Of a stretch of DNA of 40,618 nucleotides, positions 9,301 through 18,195 are shown piece after piece; positions within the stretch are counted from its first letter, which is position 1, and each line of letters begins with the position of its first letter. Position numbers and translations under genes: made by a program. Location of the stretch: NCBI GenBank assembly GCA_017507985.1, contig JAFVZV010000120.1, positions 1 to 40,618 of the forward strand. Reading direction: 5' to 3'. The notes under the pieces were generated by a model that saw only the letters and a program-made list of their open reading frames with translations, ran no database searches and was not told where the DNA came from. The DNA is from Clostridia bacterium. Lineage in GTDB: Bacteria; Bacillota; Clostridia; Oscillospirales; CAG-272.

Positions 9301-10851
9301 GGTTCGGTTGGCTCGGGCTTTGACTTGAAGGATGCCAACTGTCCCAAGTGCGGCACCAAACTGTGTGGTGACGGTCACGATATTCCGTTTGAGACCTTTC
9401 TTGGCTTCTACGGTGATAAGTCTCCCGATATCGATCTCAACTTTTCAGGTGAGGTTCAAGGCAAGGTACATAAATATACCGAGGAGCTGTTCGGAGCAGA
9501 AAACGTCTTCCGCGCAGGCACCATCGGAGAACTTGCCGATAAGACGGCCTACGGCTTTATCGCCAAATATCTGGAAGAGAAGGGCGTTTCGGTTACTCGC
9601 GCAGACATGAACCGTTTGGTCGCCTCCTGTGTGGGTGTTAAACGTACAACGGGACAGCATCCCGGTGGTATCGTTGTCGTTCCCAAGGAATATGAGATCT
9701 ATGATTTCTGCCCTGTACAGCATCCGGCAGAGGACGCCAATTCGGATATTGTCACAACGCACTTTACGTTTGAATATCTGCACGACACGCTGCTCAAGCT
9801 CGACGAGCTTGGTCACGATATTCCGACCAAATATAAGTGGCTCGAGCGGTATTCGGGAACCAGCGTTATGGATGTCAAAATGAATGACGAATCCATCTAC
9901 GAGCTGTTTACCTCGACCGCGCCCTTGGGTGTTCGCCCCGAGGATATTGGAGGCTGTCAGGTAGGCACCTGGGGCATCCCCGAGATGGGAACACGCTTTT
10001 TGCAGCAGGTTTTGATAGATGCAAAACCAAAGAACTTTGCCGATCTGTTGCAGATCTCGGGTCTGACACACGGAACCGACGTATGGTTGGGCAACGCACA
10101 GGATCTGATCAAAGAGGGAATATGCGATATTTCCAAGGTCATCGGATGCCGCGACGGTATTATGCTCGACTTGATCCGTTACGGTCTTGAAAATGCGGTT
10201 GCGTTTAAGATCATGGAGAGTGTCCGTAAGGGCAAGGGCCTGACGCCTGAATGGGAAGCAGAAATGCGTGCGCATGATGTTCCCGACTGGTATATTGGTT
10301 CGTGTAAAAAGATCAAGTATATGTTTCCCAAGGCGCACGCGGCAGCTTACGTTATGTCAGCCATTCGTCTTGGCTGGTACAAGATCTATATGCCAACGGT
10401 CTTCTATGCCGCTATGTTTACGGTTGCTCCCAAGGGCTTTGATGCCGAGATTATTTTAAGGGGCAAAAAGCACCTTGAAAATTACATCAAGGACATTGAG
10501 CAACGCGGCAAGGAAGCCAGCCCTAAAGAGCAGGACTCTATCCCGACCTTCCAATTGGCTATGGAGGCGTATGCCCGTGGCATTAAGTTTTTGCCTATCG
10601 ATATTAACATTTCCGATTCCAAATGTTATCGTCCCGAAGGAGACAAGGCCATTCGCCTGCCGTTTTCTTCGCTGGCCGGTCTTGGCGAAAACGCCGCAGA
10701 AAACATTATCAAAGCCCGCGAGGAAGAACCCTTCTTCTCGGTCGAGGATCTGCAGATCCGCGCCAAGCTGACTAAGAGCGTTATTGAGATTCTGCGCCGC
10801 AACGGCGTTCTCGACGGTATTCAGGAAACGGATCAGCTCAGTATTTTCTAA
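6391..10851 (+). CDS. polC: DNA polymerase III alpha subunit, PolC type
   Basis: Gram-positive replicative DNA polymerase with built-in proofreading. The 1486-residue length is typical. Domains in order: N-terminal and OB-type regions (1-370); PHP domain starting near residue 380 (VELHLHTTMSS, ITDHGNVQA); an inserted DEDDh 3'-5' exonuclease near 465-640 (FDIETTG, HNANFDIGF, HHRACDDAEML); then the rest of PHP, and the C-family polymerase core with catalytic PDIDLNFSGEVQ near residue 1012. SRGSVGSSVVASF is the nucleotide-binding loop. CPNC and CPKC pairs form the PolC zinc site, and a helix-hairpin-helix lies at the C-terminus. GAGGAGAG precedes the ATG. The gene ends the housekeeping cluster at a strong terminator. 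Confidence 0.98.
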   Translation: MAETQSQRSLLQILKKYEPGMRYRDILESAISHTVRADKEKRMLEISAHFPAPIDKEELYAIEEEIRVAYDLAAVRILPHYPAQLFTKAYVPNVLMETERVGIVARGFFRHYEVTLNENELHIDLPFAIDGIRLMENAHTPQVIEGIILSEFGVKIKVLIHHNLTLQTGASSYSMERRLEAIDQQIARAESEYDRMMENRRAGDDFAEAAATDAGEPAVLPRTPSIYFDTIPLPEKVSDDQWHIGHATYDVANPEVLVGQLFDITPVTLASLTHPQKGIVVLGETFGYSAEQARNSDKYNVVFDVFDGVSCIEVKKYGLELDEEKELSKLIPNGTAIAMRGFIKKETRKNKTDIDFSFFYSDILKIKKLGRTDNAEKKRVELHLHTTMSSMDALIPPDVAVKTANRWGMPAIAITDHGNVQAYQKAMLASEKLGQKVIYGLEAYFVNDTASAVSGVYEGALDEEMIVFDIETTGLSTQTCKLTEIGAVRIRGGEVLDRFDTFVDPETPIPPEISELTSITDDMVAGAPKTKEALQMFFDFIGDEEGKPKKLLIAHNANFDIGFIRYFSEQCGIPFGSPYLDTLALSRYVNPDLKNHKLDTIANHYKLGEFHHHRACDDAEMLAMIYFRMCDRLREMDIRNFAALQRDMLANTDPLKLRPYHQVLLVKNKTGLKNLYRLISFSYLKYYRRQPRIPKTELEKYREGLIVGSACEAGELIQAILDNKPENVIEEIVNFYDYLEIQPICNNRFMIDEGKIKDEEGLRDLNRRIVALGEKYGKPVVATCDAHFLNDEDELSRKILQAGMKFKDFDRDIHLYFRTTDEMLEEFSYLGKEEAYEVVVENTNMIADMIDNDIRPFPKGTFTPHMEGAEEDLQRICYERAEKQYGKPLPKIVHDRLDKELTSIIKNGFAVLYMIAQKLVWYSESQGYLVGSRGSVGSSVVASFAGISEVNPLPPHYYCPNCQYSEFFTDGSVGSGFDLKDANCPKCGTKLCGDGHDIPFETFLGFYGDKSPDIDLNFSGEVQGKVHKYTEELFGAENVFRAGTIGELADKTAYGFIAKYLEEKGVSVTRADMNRLVASCVGVKRTTGQHPGGIVVVPKEYEIYDFCPVQHPAEDANSDIVTTHFTFEYLHDTLLKLDELGHDIPTKYKWLERYSGTSVMDVKMNDESIYELFTSTAPLGVRPEDIGGCQVGTWGIPEMGTRFLQQVLIDAKPKNFADLLQISGLTHGTDVWLGNAQDLIKEGICDISKVIGCRDGIMLDLIRYGLENAVAFKIMESVRKGKGLTPEWEAEMRAHDVPDWYIGSCKKIKYMFPKAHAAAYVMSAIRLGWYKIYMPTVFYAAMFTVAPKGFDAEIILRGKKHLENYIKDIEQRGKEASPKEQDSIPTFQLAMEAYARGIKFLPIDINISDSKCYRPEGDKAIRLPFSSLAGLGENAAENIIKAREEEPFFSVEDLQIRAKLTKSVIEILRRNGVLDGIQETDQLSIF

Positions 10852-10861
10852 TTATCATTAC

Positions 10862-10909
10862 ACATAGCAAAAAGAACACATCCGATTGGATGTGTTCTTT
10901 TTGCTATGT
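10862..10909. terminator. Bidirectional terminator between polC and the GH2 gene
   Basis: A perfect 22-bp inverted repeat (10862-10883 with 10888-10909) with a GATT loop. The core hairpin GAACACATCC/GGATGTGTTC is flanked by A5 and T5 runs, so it can terminate transcription of both the polC cluster and the convergent glycosidase gene. Confidence 0.9.
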
Positions 10910-10912
10910 ACA

Positions 10913-13363
10913 TTAAAGATGGTATAAAACTGTACCGTTTTTTCTCCCCAGCTTGACTTTGTATGGAACACCGGGGAAAAGATCAAAGAAGTTGTCTGAA
11001 AGATGGCCATCGTCACCGTCAAGGTCAAGGCAAACGCCAAGTACCAAAGTGTCAGATGTGTAGGTGGCAACGCCATCCTCGATCGCAACTTGTATGTCAG
11101 CGGGGACAAGCCCCAACTCGTTGTATGGACGGTCGACCCAACGGCGGCGAGAGAGAACGGTTCCGTTCTCGTCGGTCAGCGTAGCGCAGGGAATGGTGCC
11201 CGCAGGGGTGTCCAGGTGCGCGAGAATGACGGAAGCGTTGGCGGGAAGGGTAACGGGGAGCGTCGTCCATACAACGTCCTCGCTCTTGGCGTCGGGGGCA
11301 ACAGCCGCGTAGGTAAGTGTTGCCGTTTGCTCATGCAGGTATTCGTTGACACCGTAGATGTCAAATCCGCCGGTTTCGTTCTTGACAATGTCAATCACAA
11401 TGGGGGCAAAGGCGCGCTTGACGGGTAAGAAGGAAGGAGTGCGGTTGCGCAGGTAGTCCACGATCGTCCAGGAGCGAGTGGCAGGCCAGCAATCCTCGTA
11501 CATCCAGAAGATGGCCGAATCGGTGGTGGTACTCATGCGGCGGCGGAAATTAAGAATGTACTCGCTCAGGCCCTCGCCCTGCAAAAAGCCGCCGTAATAG
11601 ACGTAGTCGGCAAGACTCATCTCGCTCATGCCGATCTCAAGCCCAAGTTTTTCAATTAATAGACGCTCGGGGGCGCATCTGTCTTGATCTGCAATAGAAT
11701 TGTCGTGTACCTTGAAGTCAAAGGAGTGCATATACTGCTGTCCTTCGCCAAGCGCCGCCATCATATTAGGTAAGCTGGTTGGACCGAGAATACCGCCTTC
11801 GTTGGGGAAACGGCAGTCCATCTTGCGATACTGGAAGTAATCGCGGTTGGCAAAGCCGATTGACCAAGGGTGTTGATCTCCTACGAAATCCGCGTTTGCC
11901 TCAGCACCGTCGGGCGAGTAAGGACTGGAGGGTTGATAGTAGTGATTGTCACCCTCCATGTGCATGATTTTGGGAACCATGGAATAGTACAGTGCGGCAT
12001 CGGTGTAGGTGTGTAGCAGATGTCCCGCCTGCATCTGCCAGTCGATCTCGTTGTTGCCACAATAAATGACAGCGGAAGCGTAGGGGGACATACGGCGCAG
12101 GTTGTAGGCAATCTCCGCACGGTAATTCAAAACGAAATCGCGGTCATTGGCAGGATAGTTGGCACAAGCTCCGATGAAATCCTGCCATACGATGATACCT
12201 CTTTCATCGCATAGATCATAAAAATCGTCCGTTTCATAGATCCCGCCACCCCAAACGCGCAGAGCATTAAAATTAGCTTCAGCGGCACGGTCAATGACCA
12301 CCTCGTAAGCGGCGCGGTCGTAGTGCGAGAAGAGAATATCCAAGGGAATCATATTTGCGCCCTTGGCGAATACCTGATGACCGTTAATCCTCAGTCGGAA
12401 CAAGCGACCTCCTGAAGTGAGCGGCGATTGGTCGATCTCGACGTGACGTAGGCCGACCTTGCGATCGATCTCGGATACAACTTTGCCCGTGATAACGTCA
12501 ATGACCGTCAGACGTAATGTATAGCGGTAAGGTTCGCCGTGGTTTCGAGGCTGCCATAGCTTTGGATTCTGAATTGTCAGTGCCAGCGAAGCATAGTTGT
12601 CGCCTTGAATAGGGCCTTCCCACGTTGCCGTGTCGTCCGTTTCTATCACCGTTGCACTTACACGAATCGTGCGCTCAACGGGCGCGTTTACATACTGGCG
12701 AATGCGTAGCGTTGCAGTAGTATAATCCTCGTTCAGATCATGAAAAATTGAGGCTTCATTGACGAAGAAATGTCCGATTTCAAGGTATGCATCACCGCAA
12801 ATACCAACGTTAAGAAGTCTCGGTGACCAGTCCCATTCGAAGGCAGACTGAGGGCCGCGGCAATAGCTGCGACGCATGGCCTGCTCGCGACGGTAACCGT
12901 GACCGTCGCCCGATGGTTTAAAGGCATTGGCAAGTAGCCCGCTTTCAATTTTGATATCTAGCGTGTTCTCGCCCGCTTTGACATGATCGGTCACGTCCAG
13001 ACGGCAGGGCGTGTAAAAATTGTGATGCTCACCAACAGCTTTGCCATTGACAAAAACGGTAGCGTAGAGAGCAACGCCCTTTAGCACAAGGCGCAATCGC
13101 ATTCCATTAACAAGATCATTTGCCGATAGAGAAAAAGTACGGGAGAGTAGCCATGTTTCCTCCTCGATCCAACGTGCGTTCAAAACGTTGTGACCGAAGT
13201 GAACGTCGCCCGTCAGATGCTCCATGGCCTCTTGTACTGTGCCGGGAATGGTTATATCGTAGCTGGGTATCCATCTCTGTTTTTCAGGCCATTCGCCCTC
13301 ACCACCGCGATATCCTCCGGCGTGCTTGCATTTCCATATTCCGTTCAAGTTGAGTCGTTTCAT
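10913..13363 (-). CDS. Glycoside hydrolase family 2, beta-mannosidase type
   Basis: Predicted to release mannose from the non-reducing ends of beta-mannosides. The 816-residue protein has a jelly-roll sugar-binding N-terminal domain (LNGIWKCK), beta-sandwich domains and a TIM barrel. FAKGANMIPLDILFSH and RVWGGGIYETDDFYDLCDE are typical of family 2 beta-mannosidases. Likely catalytic residues are the acid/base Glu439 in CGNNEID and the nucleophile Glu522 in RFPNEGGILGPTSLP. No signal peptide is seen, so it is probably cytoplasmic and acts on imported oligosaccharides, though no transporter is adjacent. The start at 13363 follows AAAGGAG; an upstream in-frame extension to 13420 overlaps the promoter. 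Substrate is inferred from motif similarity only. Confidence 0.85.
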   Translation of the reverse strand: MKRLNLNGIWKCKHAGGYRGGEGEWPEKQRWIPSYDITIPGTVQEAMEHLTGDVHFGHNVLNARWIEEETWLLSRTFSLSANDLVNGMRLRLVLKGVALYATVFVNGKAVGEHHNFYTPCRLDVTDHVKAGENTLDIKIESGLLANAFKPSGDGHGYRREQAMRRSYCRGPQSAFEWDWSPRLLNVGICGDAYLEIGHFFVNEASIFHDLNEDYTTATLRIRQYVNAPVERTIRVSATVIETDDTATWEGPIQGDNYASLALTIQNPKLWQPRNHGEPYRYTLRLTVIDVITGKVVSEIDRKVGLRHVEIDQSPLTSGGRLFRLRINGHQVFAKGANMIPLDILFSHYDRAAYEVVIDRAAEANFNALRVWGGGIYETDDFYDLCDERGIIVWQDFIGACANYPANDRDFVLNYRAEIAYNLRRMSPYASAVIYCGNNEIDWQMQAGHLLHTYTDAALYYSMVPKIMHMEGDNHYYQPSSPYSPDGAEANADFVGDQHPWSIGFANRDYFQYRKMDCRFPNEGGILGPTSLPNMMAALGEGQQYMHSFDFKVHDNSIADQDRCAPERLLIEKLGLEIGMSEMSLADYVYYGGFLQGEGLSEYILNFRRRMSTTTDSAIFWMYEDCWPATRSWTIVDYLRNRTPSFLPVKRAFAPIVIDIVKNETGGFDIYGVNEYLHEQTATLTYAAVAPDAKSEDVVWTTLPVTLPANASVILAHLDTPAGTIPCATLTDENGTVLSRRRWVDRPYNELGLVPADIQVAIEDGVATYTSDTLVLGVCLDLDGDDGHLSDNFFDLFPGVPYKVKLGRKNGTVLYHL

Positions 13364-13411
13364 AATTTTATCGGCTCCTTTCGGACGTTTAAATGATATC
13401 ATGATGGATTT

Positions 13412-13440
13412 ATTATACATTACTTTACTGTAAAATTCAA
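13412..13440 (-). promoter_or_regulatory. Sigma-A promoter of the GH2 gene
   Basis: On the minus strand TTGAAT (13440-13435) and TATAAT (13417-13412) are separated by 17 bp, about 50 bp upstream of the glycosidase start. Confidence 0.7.
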
Positions 13441-13602
13441 GACAAATTCCGTTTTTGAAGAAACAATTATTGTTCTAAATAGAGACAGAAAATTTAGAAA
13501 TTTATCGAAGGCACTTCGATTGCCTTGTTATATTGTTTATACCTTACAATTCTAAAACAATTAATTTGTTTAATATTTTTCCCGAGAGAGTAATCTAAAA
13601 GA
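13441..13602. other. AT-rich intergenic stretch between divergent genes
   Basis: The 331-bp space between the GH2 gene and the giant protease gene is markedly AT-rich. Apart from the two promoters annotated separately, I see only a short hairpin (CGAAGGCACTTCG around 13507) and no convincing coding sequence or RNA gene. Confidence 0.5.
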
Positions 13603-13631
13603 TTGATTTTAGTTGCTTTTTATGATATAAT
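13603..13631 (+). promoter_or_regulatory. Likely sigma-A promoter of the protease-LRR gene
   Basis: TTGATT (13603-13608) and TATAAT (13626-13631) with a 17-bp spacer, about 65 bp before the ATG at 13695. A second TATAAT-like sequence follows at about 13640 but lacks a well-spaced -35. Confidence 0.6.
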
Positions 13632-13694
13632 TATCCTGATATAATATTTTCAATACAACGTATTCCGTACTGAAAATAAAAAAGGAGACCAATC

Positions 13695-16600
13695 ATGACC
13701 GCAACAATGCCGAAGACCAATCTGAAGCCGCTGAACGTAAGGAAGGTTATGCTTGCGAGTGCCATCACTCTGCTTGCTGTGCTCCTGATCGTCGGCGGTG
13801 TTTTGCTTTTGAGCAGACACTCGACAGACGAGCCTGTCGTCGATTTGGAACAAGTTCAAAATGACCTTGTTCAGGAACTGACCGACCGCCATGGCGAGTA
13901 CGACGAAAGGAGCATTGTGCTGACGGGCACAAATAAGGTGACGGCAAAAAAACTAGCCGAGAAGCTGGGAGCAGACCTTCGGATTACCTCCGACGGTTCT
14001 TTCGCTACGCTGACGCTACCCGAAGGCATGACCTTCTTAGATGTTGCACAGGCAGAGAAGTATCTGAATGATCTCCCCAAAATGTCTGTAGACTATGAAG
14101 CTCGCATCAGTGAGATCGTCGAGGAAAATGAGGGTGTCAATAGTGAAAGACTGCCTATGCGTCCGCAGTATACGGTGACGGATGGTTCGTACGAATTGCA
14201 GACTTACCTGGATTATCTCAACATGAGAAATCTGTGGTCATATACAAGAGGTAATGACATTACTGTTGCTATCATTGATACCGGTATTGACACTGACCAT
14301 CCCGAGTTTGCAGGACGCATCAGCGAATATTCGTATAATGCTTCCGAGGATAAGATTGTCAAGGACTACAAGACAAAGAATGGTTCGTATGATTGGTCGT
14401 TGATCGAGGACGAGCAGGGCCACGGCACGTCTGTCGCAGGCGTTATTGGTGCGTCTATGGATAGTGGCGAGATCGTGGGTATTGCACCGCAAGTAACGCT
14501 GTTGGTCATTAAAGCGGAATGCGATGAATACGGCAATTTTAAACGCACTTCAGACCTGGTCTTCGGCTTATATTATGCTATTGAGCGCGACGTCAACGTG
14601 GTCAATATGTCGTTTGGCGGATATGGTCTAAATCCGTATGCGGAGGCAGCACAGCTTGCGGTGGACAGCGATATCATATGTGTAGCAGCAGCTGGAAACG
14701 ATGCAACGGCAGATCTATGCTATCCTGCAGCAGATGAAAACGTTTTTGGTATCGGCGCATTGGCAGCAGATAGCTGGGAATTGGCAGATTACTCAAACTA
14801 CGGCGAAAACGTAGATTTCGTTGCGCCGGGTACAACGTTTACCACCAAGATGGGTGGCGGATATGCCACGACCAACGGTACGTCGTTGGCTTGTCCTACG
14901 GCTGTCGGTGTGATCGCACTGTATCTGTCGGAGAATAAATATCAAGAAGTGGACTTCGTAGAAGAACTTTTGCGAGCTTCTTGTTACGATTTGGGTGACC
15001 TTGGCCCTGACTGGTATTACGGTTATGGTGCGATCGACGCCTATGCATTGATCAAGGAAGAACGTGGTACAGTTACGTTCAACATGATGACGGATGAACT
15101 GGATAATACCACACAGACGTTTATCCGCAATCATACGTTGCAGGATATGCCTGAACCCGAGAGATTGTACGCTGTTTTTGATGGTTGGTATCGTGATCCG
15201 CAATGTACGAATGAGTATCGTTGGTATGAAGATAAGTTTTCGACCGACTTGACACTGTACGCCAATTGGGTCAATGAGGATGATGGTGTTCCTTACATAT
15301 ACGTAGAACTTGATGACGGGACTATTGAGATCCGTGCTTACACCGGTCACCGCCGTTATATCACCATCCCCGATTATATCGACGGCAAGGTCGTATCCAG
15401 CATTGGTGAGGGAGCGTTTGCAGGCGAAACGAACTTGCGCGAGGTCAATCTGCCCAAATATTTGGTGCGTATTCGTGACCGCGCCTTTATGGGCTGTTCG
15501 AATCTTGTCAGCATGAGTATTCTCGATACGGTGGCCGAGATCGGCGCACATGCGTTTTATGATAACATCCGTCTTTCCTCAGTCGCTTTCGGCGAGAACA
15601 GCCAACTGACGACCATTGGAAATTTCGCATTCAAAGGTTGCGGTAAACTGAGAAACTTTACGGTACCAAAAAATGTGACAATACTGAACGGTTCTGCTTT
15701 CTATGGAGATACCTCTATGCAGTCGTTCGCCGTACAGGAGGGAAGTGAAACCTTCTTCGCGCTGGACGGCGTACTGCTTAATCACACGATGACAACGGCT
15801 GTTGCTTACCCGGCAGGACGAAGCGGGGAGTACACGTTGCCCACATCGATCAAAACAGTCGGCGATTATGCGTTTGCATTTGCCAAGATCTCTCAAGTCG
15901 ATTTGGCTAATGTTCAGACAATCGGCAACGCGGCGTTTATCTATAGCCGTTTGGAAACGCTAAATATTCCCGATAGTGTGACACAGATGGGAGAGAAAGC
16001 ATTTGCCTCCTGCCAATATCTGAAAGTATTGACGCTTGGGCATGGATTGACGGAAATTTCAAATAGTGCATTCTACAAATGCTCTATGTTACAATCGGTT
16101 GAAATTCCAAATACGATCCAAATCATAGGTGACGGTGCCTTTGCATTTGCATCTTTGCAACAAGGGCTGACTTTTGAAGAGAATAGCTCGTTGATTGTAA
16201 TTGGTAGTGAGGCATTTAGATGTACCGATATTTTGTCAGTCAGGATTCCTGCATCAGTGGTGTCAATTGGCGATGTTGCGTTCGCCGGAAGCTGCAGTTC
16301 TAATCTTGCATCGGTGGTATTTGAAAAGGGCAGTAACTTACAGCGGATTGGTGGATCTGCATTCCAAAAGACGATGATTGCTGAAATTATTTTGCCAAAT
16401 CGCTTGGAGCAGATTGGTGAATTTGCCTTCAGTTATACAAAACTAAAAACAGTCACGCTTCCTGCCAGCTTGACTTTACTTGGCGAGGGTGCCTTTGCGT
16501 CCTGTCATTCGTTGGAGAACATTTTTGTTGAGGATGCAAATGCTGTATATACCGATGTGGACGGTGTGGTTTATGACACAAGTAAGACCACGTTGGTTGA

Positions 16601-18194
16601 ATATCCCGCAGGCAATACCAGAACACAATATACTGTACTTGATGGTGTAGTTACTATAGGTAAAGCTGCTTTCTATGGTACGACCAACATTCAAACGGTT
16701 AATTTGCCTGACAGTGTCAAAGTTTTGGATGAGTACAGCTTTTACGATTGTAGTGCACAACAATATCAGCTTTCGAGCAATCTGCAAGAAATCAAAATGT
16801 ATGCACTTTCGAAAAACAAGCACCTGACCTCTATTGCCATCCCCGATAGCGTGATGCAGATCAGCAACTATGCCTTTGCGGAGGACTGGAGGCTTCGAAG
16901 TGTAACCTTTACAGAAAAGAGCAAGCTTCCTCGTATTTCATTTGGCGCGTTTGCGTATTGTGGACTTCAATCCTTCCGTGTGCCGGCCAATGTTTCGACC
17001 ATGGCACAAGGTGCGTTCTTGGGTTGTCCGGATCTTAAATCGTTTACCTTTGCCAAGAATAGCAAGTTGGAGAGTATCTCTGCATATATGTTTGACGGAT
17101 GTTCTAATTTGCAGAGCATTACATTCGAACAGGGAAGCGCCTTGACCAGCATTCAGGCGCATGGTATGGAGGGCATGACCAAGTTAAGAAATATCGACTT
17201 GGGCGATGCCAAACTGACCAATATCGATAACTTCGCCTTCCGTTTCTGTGAGAGTTTGACTCACGTGGATATTCCCGAGGGTGTCACCAATCTTGGCAGA
17301 TACGCTTTCTACTATTGTACCTCGTTGTCTGAGATTCAGATTCCTTCGACCATGGAGCACATCGGCAGATTTGCTTTCCTTGGCACCGAGGAGATGAACG
17401 TATATTTCGCTTCCGAAACGTTACCTCAGTACCTTGACGAGGACTGGGATCACGATATTGCAGGATACTATCTTGGTGTGACTGACGTTATTACCGATGG
17501 CGATTGGAAGTATGCCAAACTGACCAGCGGTGGCATTGCCATCATCGAATATCTGGGTGAGGCAACCGAAATCGATCTGACTGCACTGGATCTTGGCGGC
17601 GACATCGTTAGCATCGGTGGTAAAGCCTTCTATTTTAGTATGGTTGAAAGCATCAAGCTTCCCGAAACGTTGGTAACGATTCAGGCTAATGCATTCTATC
17701 ATTCTGCGCTTAAGTCGATTACTATCCCCGAAAGCGTCCAATTCATCGGCCGAGAGGCCTTTGCCTATACGCCCATTACCTCGTTGACCTTTGCAGATAA
17801 CTCCAAACTGACTGTGATGGAACAGTCTGCGTTTGAAAACACCGAGGAGCTGGGTTCTGTCGTGCTGCCCAAGAGCCTGACCACCATTGGTCGTGCCATT
17901 TTCAAAAACAGTGGCATCACCTCGCTTACGTTCGAAAAGGGAATTGCTATCACCGAGATCTCGGAGGAGGCGTTTGCTTATACCAATATCAAGACATTAA
18001 TTATTCCCGACGATATTACACTGATTAACCATAATGCATTCCGCAACACGGCTCAGCTTGAGGGCGTGTCTTTTGGCTCTGCCGATTTTATGGTCATGAG
18101 CAATGCGTTCTATCAGTCGGGACTCAAATCACTGCATATTCCAGCCAATATGACCTATGTTGGAGAGTTGCTTTTGTTGCGCTGCCCAATTTGA
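13695..18194 (+). CDS. Subtilisin-like (S8) protease with LRR_5 repeats, N-terminal part of a frameshifted giant gene
   Basis: Secreted or surface serine protease. The N-terminus is basic, followed by a membrane segment around residues 18-40 (signal peptide or anchor). A prodomain-like region precedes the S8 catalytic domain at about 185-455: Asp195 in IDTGIDTDHPEF, His243 in GHGTSVAG, Ser397 in NGTSLACPT. An InlB-type B-repeat-like segment ends in LTLYANW. From about residue 535 onward runs a long array of 22-24-residue BspA-type LRR_5 repeats (pattern: IGxxAFxxCxxLxxVxIPxSVxxI). The frame stops at 18194 in the middle of a repeat, and the array resumes immediately in the -1 frame, so this 1499-residue product lacks the C-terminal wall/membrane part. 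AAAGGAG precedes the ATG. Likely roles are adhesion or substrate capture plus proteolysis; the target is unknown. Confidence 0.88.
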   Translation: MTATMPKTNLKPLNVRKVMLASAITLLAVLLIVGGVLLLSRHSTDEPVVDLEQVQNDLVQELTDRHGEYDERSIVLTGTNKVTAKKLAEKLGADLRITSDGSFATLTLPEGMTFLDVAQAEKYLNDLPKMSVDYEARISEIVEENEGVNSERLPMRPQYTVTDGSYELQTYLDYLNMRNLWSYTRGNDITVAIIDTGIDTDHPEFAGRISEYSYNASEDKIVKDYKTKNGSYDWSLIEDEQGHGTSVAGVIGASMDSGEIVGIAPQVTLLVIKAECDEYGNFKRTSDLVFGLYYAIERDVNVVNMSFGGYGLNPYAEAAQLAVDSDIICVAAAGNDATADLCYPAADENVFGIGALAADSWELADYSNYGENVDFVAPGTTFTTKMGGGYATTNGTSLACPTAVGVIALYLSENKYQEVDFVEELLRASCYDLGDLGPDWYYGYGAIDAYALIKEERGTVTFNMMTDELDNTTQTFIRNHTLQDMPEPERLYAVFDGWYRDPQCTNEYRWYEDKFSTDLTLYANWVNEDDGVPYIYVELDDGTIEIRAYTGHRRYITIPDYIDGKVVSSIGEGAFAGETNLREVNLPKYLVRIRDRAFMGCSNLVSMSILDTVAEIGAHAFYDNIRLSSVAFGENSQLTTIGNFAFKGCGKLRNFTVPKNVTILNGSAFYGDTSMQSFAVQEGSETFFALDGVLLNHTMTTAVAYPAGRSGEYTLPTSIKTVGDYAFAFAKISQVDLANVQTIGNAAFIYSRLETLNIPDSVTQMGEKAFASCQYLKVLTLGHGLTEISNSAFYKCSMLQSVEIPNTIQIIGDGAFAFASLQQGLTFEENSSLIVIGSEAFRCTDILSVRIPASVVSIGDVAFAGSCSSNLASVVFEKGSNLQRIGGSAFQKTMIAEIILPNRLEQIGEFAFSYTKLKTVTLPASLTLLGEGAFASCHSLENIFVEDANAVYTDVDGVVYDTSKTTLVEYPAGNTRTQYTVLDGVVTIGKAAFYGTTNIQTVNLPDSVKVLDEYSFYDCSAQQYQLSSNLQEIKMYALSKNKHLTSIAIPDSVMQISNYAFAEDWRLRSVTFTEKSKLPRISFGAFAYCGLQSFRVPANVSTMAQGAFLGCPDLKSFTFAKNSKLESISAYMFDGCSNLQSITFEQGSALTSIQAHGMEGMTKLRNIDLGDAKLTNIDNFAFRFCESLTHVDIPEGVTNLGRYAFYYCTSLSEIQIPSTMEHIGRFAFLGTEEMNVYFASETLPQYLDEDWDHDIAGYYLGVTDVITDGDWKYAKLTSGGIAIIEYLGEATEIDLTALDLGGDIVSIGGKAFYFSMVESIKLPETLVTIQANAFYHSALKSITIPESVQFIGREAFAYTPITSLTFADNSKLTVMEQSAFENTEELGSVVLPKSLTTIGRAIFKNSGITSLTFEKGIAITEISEEAFAYTNIKTLIIPDDITLINHNAFRNTAQLEGVSFGSADFMVMSNAFYQSGLKSLHIPANMTYVGELLLLRCPI

Positions 18195-18195
18195 C
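18160..18195 (+). other. One-base frameshift inside an LRR repeat
   Basis: Frame 0 reads GELLLLRCPI and stops. Adding one T to the TT at 18168-18169 gives GEFAFVALPNLTEFTVDENN, which fits the LRR_5 consensus (AF, then LxxL) exactly and joins the two reading frames into one of about 2983 residues. The frame from 18191 has only a TTG, with no ribosome binding site before it. Confidence 0.85.

Noticed and set aside
8440..10338. Two long antisense frames within polC
   Set aside because: Shadows caused by codon bias of polC; the sense strand has continuous, well-conserved PolC motifs.
11621..11623. Glu581 (MSEMSL) as the GH2 catalytic nucleophile
   Set aside because: It is too far (142 residues) from the acid/base Glu439; Glu522 in RFPNEGG, 83 residues away, fits the spacing and motif of family 2 beta-mannosidases better.
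18160..18195. Programmed -1 ribosomal frameshift as explanation of the split LRR gene
   Set aside because: No slippery heptamer of the X XXY YYZ type is in the right frame (GAG TTG CTT TTG), and no stimulatory hairpin or internal Shine-Dalgarno is evident.
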